Below, in pieces: positions 1 through 10,334 of a stretch of DNA of 64,000 nucleotides. The DNA is from Limnanthes douglasii subsp. nivea (Eukaryota; Streptophyta; Magnoliopsida; Brassicales; Limnanthaceae). Below the pieces are notes generated by a model. That model was not told the origin of the DNA. It saw only the letters and a program-made list of their open reading frames with translations, and did no database searches. The stretch covers positions 73,179,910 to 73,243,909 of the forward strand of contig JAUPFV010000001.1 in assembly GCA_036936605.1 (NCBI GenBank), read 5' to 3'. The position numbers and the translations under genes are program-made. How positions within the stretch are numbered: position 1 is the first letter of the stretch; every line of letters starts with the position of its first letter.

Positions 1-450
1 TAAAGCACATTAATCAACGGTAAAACAAATGTTACTCCATTAATATAGGAAACTTCATAAATAGAAAATCTTAAGTAATATAGGTGACCTAATTAATATA
101 AGAAGACTAAAATAGTGGACTTAATTAATATAAGAGACCTAGCAAATAGAAGACACTGCTTCGGCCCTACAGTGGTGCTACGGTCTACCTCGGTTTGGAG
201 AATGATGCTTCAGATTAGCTCGTTTGGGACCATCTTGCTTCTGACTAGTCTGCTTTGGCTCAACATATATTCTCTTCGACTCAATGGTCATATGTCTTTG
301 ACAAATTGTATCAAATCTTAACATGAACACACGTCTTTGCCACTAAGTCATGACTCAAATACCAAAACTTTCAACAGTTCCTGCCTATAGATGTAAGGGT
401 AAATCCAACACATATGTAATCCTACAAAAATATATTTTTTAACGAGTTAC
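1..450 (-). repeat. 3' LTR of Copia relic A1 (left end cut by the window)
   Basis: This stretch resembles positions 26,900-27,420, the LTR of another relic of the same family. Shared stretches include runs of 'attaatataagaagacc', a 'gactcaatggtca' region and a 'gagttac..tctagcatacac' region. Both lie directly left of minus-strand Copia RNase H remnants, so this is the 3' LTR of a minus-strand element. The outer end and target duplication lie outside the window. Confidence 0.5.
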
Positions 451-3400
451 TTCTAGCATACACCTAACAATTATCCATCTAGGATTCTAGTAACTTTAGT
501 ATCTATTGTACCCAATGTTTTACTATTACCTCACTTGAATCCTAGACTTGCACTAGTCTCATGTAATTTATGAGCTTTTAAATCAACAACACTGGGGGTA
601 AAGTATCTAAAAGATTTTTCACACTAGCAATATTAGCCACCTTCACTTGCTCATTCTCCCCTATGTTTTAGATGAAATACAACTTAATGTCTACATTAGT
701 TCACTCATGGAACTTCAGATTTCTGATCAAATGAATGACATTAATATTGTCACAAAACAAAACCACATATTGCCCTACACAACAGTGAGGTCACTTAAAA
801 ATCCCTCAAACCAAATGGCTTCTTACATGGCTTCTGTAGCAGCCATATACCCAAATTCTGTAGATGATAACGTAACAAACTTTTCCATACAAGAATTCTA
901 ACTAACCACTCTTCCAAACACTAGTAAACAAATAACATGAAGTCTTATTGTGTCGAGACAGCTTGCGTAAATAGAGTCCACATACCAGTTCAACACTATA
1001 TTACTAGTATATTTATGATTGTAACACAACCCTACAACATCCGAGCCCTTCAAGTATCTCATGAGACACTTGAGTGGCATGCTAATGCGGTCTTCCTAGA
1101 TTCGAAATGAATTTTCTCAAAACAGTTATGACGTAGTAAAGATCAGGGCTTGTGCAAATCATAGCATATATAATTCTACCAATAACATTGGTATAAAGTA
1201 TCCGCTGCATATGCTTCTTATCTGATGCTTTGGTTAATGCTTGAGGGACACTGAGTTTGAATTGGAAACCCATGAGAGTTCAAACTACTTTTTCTTCAGT
1301 CACCTAAAACTTCCGTATGACTTTTTGTATATACTCTTATTCGGATAAAAATAAATACCCCTTGAGCATGTTCCTCATTATCTTAATACTAAGTATCATC
1401 TTAGCCTTTCCCATATCCTTAATCTCAAATTCTTATTCCAGCTGAGTTTTTACCACTTTAATCTTCCTCATATATCTTCCAACTAGTAGTATGTCATCCA
1501 CATAAAATATCCATAGGACTTGTCTCCAATGTATTTGTCCCCATTCCAATAGACAAATTTTGTATAACATCTCCAAAGATATTTAATGGATCTCATAAAA
1601 TAATCGAATCTTTTATTCATTGGCTCGGTGACTGTTTGAGCCCATAAATGGGTACTTTTAATAAACATACATAAACCTCATTCTTTTCTACAAACGCTTT
1701 TGATTGACACGTGTAAATTGTCTCGTTTAATTCATCATGTCGAAATGATGTATTAAACATTAATTTGATCTAGCTCAAGATCAAATCTAGCAACAATTGA
1801 CAACAGAACCCCGATGGAGGTTTGTTTCAATCCGACAAGAATATTTCATTGAAATAGACACTTACTTTTCCATAAATCCCCTAACCACGAGCCTAGACTT
1901 GTATTTAGGTAACTCAAAACCAAGAATACCTGACTTCCTCTTGAATATCCATTTAATATCAACCATATTATTACCCTTCATCTGCTTCACAAAAATCCTA
2001 ATGTTCATCTTCTTGAGAGATCTCATTTCTTCTTCTATGGTAGTGAGTCACTTATCTTTATCATTTCTATTGTGTTAAGCTTATCTTCCTTCTCATGTTA
2101 ATAATATATGAAACCTTTGTCACTATTTCTCCCCAAAACTTCCTCTCAAATAAAGTATATGAAGCATACATCTAACCTGTTCAAATAGGGTTTGATTCAT
2201 TCTCTTACGAAGCTCGTTATGTTATGCAGCCTCACGTACGGTTCAATATCTACAAATGCATAACCTTCACAACATCTACTGAACTCCTTGATTACATATT
2301 CCAAGGTATTATTAGTCTGAATCTTCTTTAGCACTTTCTCGGTTTGATTTCCTACAAACATCTTCTAGTTTGTAAAAGAAACAAACGCTTCATATTTGAT
2401 CTTCAAACTTATAACCCATACTTTCCTAAAATAATCATCAATCAAAGACATCAAGTACTTTGCACCACCTATGTTAGGTCCCCATGTTGGACCCCAAAGA
2501 TCTTAATGAACATAACCAAGTACTTCATTGGATAACTAGTTTTCGGGCCAAAACTTCACCCTCTTGCTCTTACCCAACCCGTAAATTTCACAAAAGCTCA
2601 GCTTCCAAACTGCCGTACCATATAACAAACCCCGTTTAATTAGTTGATTGAGTCATTTATTATTTAAATTCCCCAACTGATGATGCCACAACCTAATAGA
2701 ATCCTTCACTATATTAGACACATGCCCTACTACAATATGCTCAAAAACTAATACATCATTAGTCATATTGGCTTTCATAACAACAAGAGATCCTTGCAAA
2801 AAAACTAAGGTTTTCTTCTCCATCCTTATAAGTAAACCATTTCTCATCGAACATCCAAATTGATATAAGGTTATATTTAACTTTGGGTATATAATATAAG
2901 CTGTGTATTGATCTCTTAAGTCATGTAAACAACTTGGTTCATACCTTTCCAATCCTTTTGACATCATAGGATTGTCATTCTTGAAGATGAACCTTCCACC
3001 ATAAAGCATTTACAGGTCCTTAAACCAATGTTTATAGGAAGTCATGTGAAAGAATGCACTCAAATACATCATCTATTTATTTTTATACATGGAAGAATAA
3101 GAAGTCATTAACCTATCAACATACTCACAATCATCAGACACCATTGTAGTATCTCCGACTTTGGTATTCTGATAGTTTTTTTCCTTTTCCCTTCTCCAGG
3201 AAGTTCAAACTTTTACTTGAATCTTTATTTCCCAAAAGACCCCTCATACTCAGTTCATGTCGTTCAGAGTTATCCTTCAAAACACTCTTCTTTTGAAGAT
3301 CGTTGGAGTTCAAAGAGTTCTGTACTTCGGCCATCGTAAAGAAGTCTTTCTCATAGAGCATGGAATCCACAAATTACACCACCTTCATACTAAATGTATT

Positions 3401-4110
3401 CAAGTCGAGTACGATTCAATTGTAATTATCTAGGTGCCTTCAGATATTTGTGTTATTATCCATAGATAAAGTGTAAATATGTTTCTTAAGATACAATCTA
3501 TCTGCTAAAGATTTATTCATGTATATCACCTTCAACAAATTCCATATCATCAACGTTATAGGCTCTTAAGATACCCGTCGTAGCACTTAATCTTCCAAGC
3601 TCAATATGAGGGCACTATGAGCTTTAAACAATACAACGACATCAACTTATGTAAATTTATCATTGATAAAAGCTACTCATACCTTCTATATGAGGTAAGC
3701 CTTAACCTTATTTCTACTAATAGTGAAAGCATTATATCCGTCAAATATTTCTAGGTTAAGCTTCACAGAACTCATATTTCATGGCTTATAAAGTTTCCAA
3801 GCAAAATCTACTTGCCAACCTAAAAATTGACACTTGATATACTTGTTGTATTGTTGCTCTATCCTCATTACACCACTTGTGGTGGGAACTTAGTACACGA
3901 TTCAGTAAAGGAAAGAGCCGATGTACGATTAAGTGAACCTACAAAATAAAAATCTAAATGACATGTATAAGACAAGCAAGAAATAAAAGAAAGCATAACA
4001 AAACCAAGCAACAAGAAACTGTTTAACATAGTTCAAATTGTGAAGAAATACTATATCAACAAGAAATATACACTCTTAAATAAATAACTAGGTTATATAA
4101 AGTCTCTTCC
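451..4110 (-). mobile_element. Copia (Ty1) relic A1, internal region and truncated 5' LTR
   Basis: Broken minus-strand pieces of a Copia polyprotein lie in the right order. Gag is at 3,134-3,600 (fragment with MAEVQNSLNS and ERHELSMRG). The GAG pre-integrase piece is at 2,653-3,009 and ends in an LWHHQLGNLNNK-like stretch, the family's LWH-x-RLGH zinc region. Integrase remnants lie at 2,170-2,640. Reverse transcriptase is at 1,480-2,080 and RNase H at 898-1,273 (MRYLKGSD..GLCYN, YVDSIYASCLD; family form YVDSDYAG.LD). Every piece has stops and frameshifts, so the element is dead. The right end, 3,880-4,110, matches the LTR of its neighbours but stops abruptly where relic A2 begins. Confidence 0.75.
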
Positions 4111-7100
4111 AATTCATCATGCATGAAGTTAGTAGTAGCATCTAATTAATCTAGCTCAAGATCAAATATATAAATAATTGATAGCAGATTCCGGATACAG
4201 GTTGGTTTCACAACTTGTAATAATATTTTATTGAAATAAACACCCTTATTTTGTGTAAATGCCTTAGACACAAGCCTAGACTTGTATCTGGGTAACTCAA
4301 CACCAAGAATACATGGATTTCTCTTGGATATCCATATCACCATAACCACCATCTTATCCTTTGACTGCTTCACAAGAATCCAAGTGTCCATGTTCGAGAG
4401 ATATCTCAGTTCTTCTTTTATGGCCATGAGCGAGATATATTAATCTTTACTCTTGATAACATCGTGATACGTTAGGGGTTCAAGAATATATCCCTTCATT
4501 TCAACTGGTAAAGCATAACCAATTATATTGGCAAAACCATACATCTAAGGATTTTTGTTTTGTATATGTGCTATATACCTCACTAGTTGATAACTGTCAA
4601 GTTCATTTTTCTATTTCATCAGATCTTTTGAAGGCCCTAAAACACCAGACCTTTGGTCTGCTTCAAATTCATGAAATTGTTAAAATTCCTCTGCACGGAA
4701 GAAACAGAACCAAGTCCTAACTCTTTTTTGGCACAAACATCTCAAGCTTTTTTTTGTTGGTCAGATCCGTCATCAATATCACATCCCTTCCATAAATTAC
4801 TAAGTTGAGTTTCTACCTCATTCTTCAATGATATGTCCCTAATTATGAAAGACTTATGAAATCTAAGTTTAAAGAACCACAACCTATCCTCTTTTACTGA
4901 TTCTGGATAGTTGAAGAAAAAATATTGCAATGATTTTGGCCTAAGCTTATCATCTTTCACATGCATGTAGCCAGCCCATCAGAATACTCTCAAATATTAC
5001 AACTTAAGTTTTTAGCTAGTATAGACATCTTAAAGAAAAATAAACTTAACCGTCGTAGATGGACTAGTGTTGAAGATATATACAATTGTTGTCACGACTT
5101 TCATCAGTTATAGCTATATGAAGCATACATCTAACATTTTTCATCATGATTTGATTTATTCTCTCTGCATACTCGTTCCATTAGCGAGTCCTAGTTAAGT
5201 TTCAGTGTCTATAAATTGCAAGCTTTGTACAATAACTAATGAACTCTTTGTTCACATATTCCAAGCCATTATCAATATAAATCTTCTTTAACACTTTCTT
5301 AATTTGATTCTTTGTCCAAGTATTCCAGTTCACAAAGGACGCAAATACTTCATATTTGGTCTTGAGAAATAAAACTCATACTTTTCTAGAATAGTCATCA
5401 GTATGAATGAACATAATCAAGTACTTCATTATATATCTGGTTGATGGGCATACACTTTACCCTCTTGCTCTTACCCAGTACAAAGCTTTCAAAAAGACTT
5501 AGCTTCTCAACTATTATACAATCTAACAATTGTTGTTTACTTAGTTCACTGAGTCTATTCTCACTTTAATGCCCGCATTAATGATTCCTCAACCTGGTAG
5601 AATTCTTCACCACACTAGACATACCCATACTACTATAGTTCTCTCGATAAATAATAAACATTAGTCATATTGGCTTTCATAACAAAAAGGTAGCACTGGA
5701 AGACCATAAGTATTCCATCTCCACCCTTATATGTAAACTCTTCCTCATCTAACTTGCCAATAGAAAGAATGTTACATTTAAATTTGGGCTGTTTCGTAGA
5801 TCTTGAAAGCAATGCTTATTAGAAGTCATGTGAAATTAGGCACCTAAATTTACCATCTATTTATTACTAGACCTGAAGAATAAGAGTTCAATAATCCATC
5901 AACGTACTCACAATCATCTGACACCATAGCAATATCTCTAGCTTCGATAATCTAATAGTTGTTTCCCTTTCCTTTCTCTTGACAATTCCGACTCATATAT
6001 CATTTTCTTCTTGCATACCTAACATATTATTTTTGAACCCGTCGCTACCCTTTTGTATGTGTACCTAGAGTTTCCTTTCCTCTTACTTAAATTTATCTTT
6101 CTTGAATGACACTTTACACACAGTTCGTCCCCTTTAGAGTAATCTTTATGAATACTCTTCTTTTAACATCTTTGGAGTTCAGTGAGCTCTTGACTTTGGC
6201 CATCGTAAGAGAGTCTTTGCCGTAGAGCATGGTGTAATGAATTCTTCATAGTCCTTTGACAACGAACTTAAGAATATGATTGCTTGGTCTTCCTCATCCA
6301 CCTTCACACCACTTGCATTCAAGTCGAGTATGATTTTATTATACTCATTTAGGTGTCTTATGATCTTTGTACTACTATATATAGTCATCTATAGTCTGTT
6401 TTCCAATGACTTCTTCATGTAAATTTCCTCAAACCAATTTTGTATCCCAGCGTCGTAGGCTCTTCAGATATCTCTCGTAGCACTTCATCTCCCATGCTCA
6501 GTATGAGGGAACTATGAGCTTTAGAGAGTACCAGGGCATCAGCATGTGTATATTTATTGTCGATAGCAACAACCAATCTCTTTTGTACTATGTATCGTTA
6601 ACGTACTCACAACCATCAGAAACCATTGCAACACCTCTAACTTCATTAAACTAATAACTGTTAATCATTCTTTTCTCTGGACAATTACGACTAATATATA
6701 ATTTTATTCTTGCATGCCTAGTATATCACTTTTGGACTCGTGGTAACCCATTTGTACTTTTACCTAGAGTATCGTCTCCTCTTACTTAAATTTGTCTTTC
6801 CCGAACGACCCTTCACAAACAGTTTGTGACCTTCAGAGTCATCCTTCTGAGTACTCTTCCTTTTAATATCTTTGGAGTTCAATGAGCTTTTAACTTTGGC
6901 CATCATAAGAGACTCTTTATCGTATAACATAGTGTCCATGAAGTGTTCAAATTCCTTCAATAGAAAACTTAAGAAGAAGATTGTTTGGTCTTCCTCCTCC
7001 ACCTTCACACCAACTTCATTCAAGTCGAGTATGATTTGATTGTAATGATTTAGGTGCCTTAGGATCTTTATACTACTATATATAGTCACATATAGTCACT

Positions 7101-7960
7101 TTTCCAAGGACTTCTTCATGTAAATTTCCTCCAACCAATTATGTATCCCTAGTGTCGTTTGCTCTTTAGATACCTCTCGGAACACTTCATCTCCCAAGCT
7201 CAGTTTGAGGATACTATGAGCTTTAGAGAGTATCAGGTCATCGATCTGTGTATATTTATCGCCGATAGCAGCAACCAATTTATTTTGTACTAAGTAAGCT
7301 ATAACTTTAATTTTCCGTAAGTTGAAATCATCAGATCCGTCAAATTTTTCTAAACTGAACTTCATGGAACTGATCTTTCATGGCTTTTGTGTTTCTATGC
7401 GAGATCTACTTCTGTAGCCTACAGATCGCGATCAATCTACTCATTTTATTGTTGGTCCACGGTCACCACACCATTTTTTAGATAAAAACCACCACCGTTC
7501 GACCGAGGCAAAAATCAATGTATGATTAATATACTTGTGAAAAATATAATATATCATGTATAAGACGAGCAAGAAATAAAAAAAAAACGCAATAAACTAA
7601 GCCAAGACATATTTAACGTGGTTCGCGCTGTGCAGAAATCCTACATCCACAGGTAACAGACACTCCTCTTACAAATAAGTAGGTTACAAAATGACTCTCA
7701 AACACAAAAGACTAAATCATTCTTTATTTATCTCTCACGTAAAGACCTAAAGTTATTTCACTCTTCTCTAAAATATGTTGCGGACACAATGATCACCGGT
7801 CTTCGACAACTTGTCTCAATCCTCAAAATCCAGTAAAATCCAGCGAACGTGTCTTTGCTACTAAATCACGGTTCAAACTTCACACAAATAGTTTCTAACA
7901 ATTTTTGTTTATGCAAGTCCCGACATACCATTTATACTTAATACTTCTAATCTAAACATG
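4111..7960 (-). mobile_element. Copia relic A2, truncated, with duplicated gag
   Basis: This is a second minus-strand member of the same Copia family. Reading from high to low coordinates it has a 5' LTR (about 7,480-7,960), gag (7,365 downwards), the pre-integrase and integrase region (about 5,100-5,880), the end of integrase (4,742-4,966, HVKDDKL, a common Copia motif) and the start of RT (4,146-4,427, PRYKSRLVSKAFTQ, the family's [14 protein letters not shown]). The rest of RT, RNase H and the 3' LTR are missing; the sequence jumps into the LTR of A1 near 4,110. All frames are interrupted. Confidence 0.75.
5890..7365 (-). repeat. Tandem duplication of the Copia gag region
   Basis: Two copies of the same gag segment lie head to tail, about 5,890-6,590 and 6,600-7,365. 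Both begin on the plus strand with a region like 'aacgtactcacaa.catc' and later share 'tacctagagt.tc.t.tcctctta'. Their products align: MTIYSSTKIIRHLNEYNKIILDL in one, MTIYSSIKILRHLNHYNQIILDL in the other. The right-hand copy keeps the Gag N-terminus (KFSLEKFDGSDDF, then LSLGDEVFREVSKE). Confidence 0.7.
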
Positions 7961-7985
7961 ATACAAATGATAAATACAAAATACT

Positions 7986-8138
7986 TGTTTGTTTGCACTA
8001 ATGCGGGTAAAAAACAAACATATTTCTCAATCTTCTGCTACTACTGAATATTATACAAGGATACAAAACATAAGCAAGCAACAATTGTTTGTTTGCAATA
8101 ATGCAGGTAAAAAACAAACATATATTTCGATCTTACTG
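7986..8138. repeat. Direct repeat pair, 100 bp apart
   Basis: Two copies of a segment of about 50 bp start at 7,986 and 8,086 ('ttgtttgtttgca.taatgc' then 'ggtaaaaaacaaacatat'). Inside each, 'tgtttgttt' and 'aaaaaacaaaca' are complementary, so each unit can fold into a short hairpin. It lies between Copia relic A2 and the 3' flank of the first reductase gene. No coding potential is seen. Confidence 0.6.
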
Positions 8139-8380
8139 AATTTATCATTAGACTTTCAAAAGAGACAACTATAAATAATATTTTCGGTTGTAGAGATCAT
8201 GATTTGTCTAGTTGTTATGATCATTTTGTTTGCAGTGCAATAATCTTGTTTATTCTGAAATCTGAACCAATCCAATTTATATTTATTTCTTTACAATATA
8301 AATAATTTTCTATAAACAATGTAACGAAAGAAATAAAAAAATAACCATATGAGATAAGTGTTAGATAAATAAGTAGGTCT
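8139..8380. other. 3' flank of CCR-like copy 1
   Basis: AT-rich sequence downstream of the stop codon of the minus-strand reductase. Its far end ('agagatcatgatttgtctagttgt') resembles 19,946-19,975, in the 3' flank of the second gene, so the flank belonged to the duplicated unit. No gene is seen. Confidence 0.5.
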
Positions 8381-9586
8381 CTAGTAACTTTGTGGAAGAG
8401 GAAGGTGACCCTTTTCTTGCAAGCTCTTGACAGTTTCGTACAAGCATTGTTTAACAGGTGTGAACTCGATACCAAGGTCCCTTATCTTCTGAGTTGTGTA
8501 TTTGTACGACTTCACTCTTGGATTCTTCTCATCTTTGCACCTCATCGGAAAGGGGTACTCGGGAAAGAACTTGGCTAATATTTCTACGAGCTCGCCGCGG
8601 TGCAATGCACTTTCTGCACAGATGTATCGACCACAGGCCGAAGGGGTCTCGTAGACGAGGACGTGGGCTAACGCGGCATCCTTGACGTGCACGTAAGACT
8701 GAACCAAGTTGGCATAAGTCTTGGCTGACCCGGTCAAGTACTTGAGGATGTGAATAGTGCTGGCATTAACAGTTGGCTGCAACAAAGGCCCTAGCACCAG
8801 CACCGGGTTCACCACCACCAAATCTACTCCTTTTTGTTTGGCCACCTCCCAGGCCACCTGTTCTGCTACTGTTTTTCCATAGCAGTACCAGTTTTTGGTG
8901 TTTTTGCAAAAGTCGAGATCGCTCCAGCAAGATTCGTCCACAACAACATCTGGGCTTCGGTTGGGGTTCATGTAGACGGTACCGATGGAAGATGTGAACA
9001 CCACACGCCTGACTTTGGCTGCGGCAGCGGCTAAGATGACGTTGCTGGTCCCTTTCACGGCTGGCTCCACCATTTGCTCCTTAAGATTAGAATCACATAA
9101 ACCAAGTTTAGATTACCTTAATACTATTCTAATAGGTTTTGTTATGAAAATTAAAGCAATGAATTGTACTCACTGGATCATCGGTGACAGGAGAAGCAGT
9201 ATGGAAAACACCATCACATCCATTGATAGCTTCTTTAAGACTGTCATAGTCAAGAAGATCAGCTCTACACAAAGTTAATCTCTCTTTTGCTCCTTCAAGC
9301 TCCATCAGATGAGAATTCTTTGAATCATCTGCACCCAAAAAGAATATAATTATAATTAGTACGCAAATTAAATTAAAATGAAGCAAAAGCATATTGGTTA
9401 ATTAGTTACTAGCTTAACAATATATAATGTGGAATATTTTTTGGACTAACCTGGGTTTCTCACTGTTCCTTTGACAGTGTAACCCTTTTGCAAGAGAAGC
9501 TTAACGATCCACGAGGCAATGAAACCAGCGGCACCGGTGACGCACACGGTCTGGCTAGAAGGCGATGGGTTTTCTAGTACTGTCAT
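8381..9586 (-). CDS. Cinnamoyl-CoA reductase-like protein, copy 1 (3 exons)
   Basis: NADPH-dependent short-chain dehydrogenase of the CCR type. CCR reduces hydroxycinnamoyl-CoA esters to aldehydes, the entry step of monolignol synthesis in the cytosol. Exons on the minus strand are 9,586-9,451 (136 nt), 9,328-9,174 (155 nt) and 9,079-8,381 (699 nt, stop TAG). Both introns are GT..AG and the joined frame is open for 329 residues. Seen: Gly-rich NADP motif TGAAGFIA (17-24), TVRNPDD (41-47) as in NADP-preferring members, TSSIG with the catalytic Ser (126-130), and the CCR signature KNWYCYGK (159-166) with Tyr162 and Lys166. The start was chosen because [20 protein letters not shown] has normal family spacing. 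Length is close to Arabidopsis CCRs (about 330-345). One oddity is Cys instead of Ser in [10 protein letters not shown] related feruloyl-CoA or aldehyde-type reductase cannot be excluded. Confidence 0.9.
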
Positions 9587-9809
9587 TTTTAGAAATGAAT
9601 TAATTAATTAATAAAAAGAAATAGTAAGGGAAATAGAGAAAGGCAAAAGGTAGAAGCTTTAATTTCTCGGTACTAAAGAATGTTAGTAGTAGTGAAGAGA
9701 GATAGAAAAGATTGGTTTGTATTTATATCACTTCACAAACCCTAAAGACCAACCAATGGTGAGACGACGGCCAACCAATGGTAAAGGTAGGTGAGTGTGC
9801 GCAAGGAAA
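9587..9809 (-). promoter_or_regulatory. Promoter of CCR-like copy 1
   Basis: Upstream of the ATG on the minus strand there is a TATA box TATAAATAC (9,719-9,727), about 135 nt from the start codon. Two CCATTGG (inverted CCAAT) motifs follow, with GGTTGGT, the complement of the AC element ACCAACC (9,748-9,754), and CACCTACC, an AC-I type site (9,786-9,793). AC elements bind R2R3-MYB activators of lignin genes (established for phenylpropanoid promoters). The promoter is cut at 9,814 by Copia B1 and resumes at 15,252. Confidence 0.6.
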
Positions 9810-9814
9810 GTGTC
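9810..9814. other. Target-site duplication of Copia B1 (left)
   Basis: GTGTC here is repeated at 15,247-15,251. The second gene copy has uninterrupted sequence at the matching place (about 22,151, 'aaagtgtccagagactac'), which confirms the empty site. Confidence 0.85.
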
Positions 9815-10334
9815 AGTGAACTTTCAAGAATATAGAGGTATTTTCTTATTGAATCAAGAATGCTGAATTACACTCCATAGTAATGTCACTAACAATAATC
9901 GTTAGTTAGTTAGTAGTGTAATTCAGTTATACACAATTTGTTAGTTAGTTAGTAGTGTAATTCAGTTATACACAATTTGTTACACTTGTTAAATCTTGTT
10001 ACACTTATTAAATCTTGTAACATTTAGACCAATAGACTTCTTTCGTGTGATAAACTTTGGACCAGCAACAAACCCAAAGAGACTCACTTAAACCTTCTGT
10101 TGGGCTTCAACCCATTCTGTTGGGCTTCAGCACAAGATCCGGCCCAACACTACTTGACCCGGATCGACTTAGGATTCAGACATGAATCCCTAAGCCCTTT
10201 CTTCTTTCTCTTCTCTTCCTTCTCCAGTCTCTCTTCTCTTCTTCTTGTCTTCTTCTTCCACAACGAGAGAGTCCATCAACACAGCCCTTGAAGCTTCACC
10301 ATGTCCAAGCTTCAAGGGCTTGTTATCTTTCACA
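9815..10334 (-). repeat. 3' LTR of Copia B1
   Basis: On the minus strand it starts TGTGAAAGATAACAAGCC and ends GTTCACT, so the terminus is TG..CT rather than TG..CA. It holds a 42-bp tandem duplication (9,899-9,985, 'gttagttagtagtgtaattc' twice) that the other LTR lacks. The pol frame runs about 145 nt into it. As the 3' LTR it faces the CCR-like gene in the same direction of transcription. Confidence 0.9.

Noticed and set aside
8390..9278. Plus-strand open frames across CCR-like copy 1 (and 20,747-21,656 across copy 2)
   Set aside because: They lie antisense to exons of a well-supported gene, change frame repeatedly and carry no family motif.
10100..10291. Short open frame repeated at 10,100-10,291 and 15,012-15,203
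   Set aside because: It lies inside the two LTRs of Copia B1; the repetition is only LTR identity.
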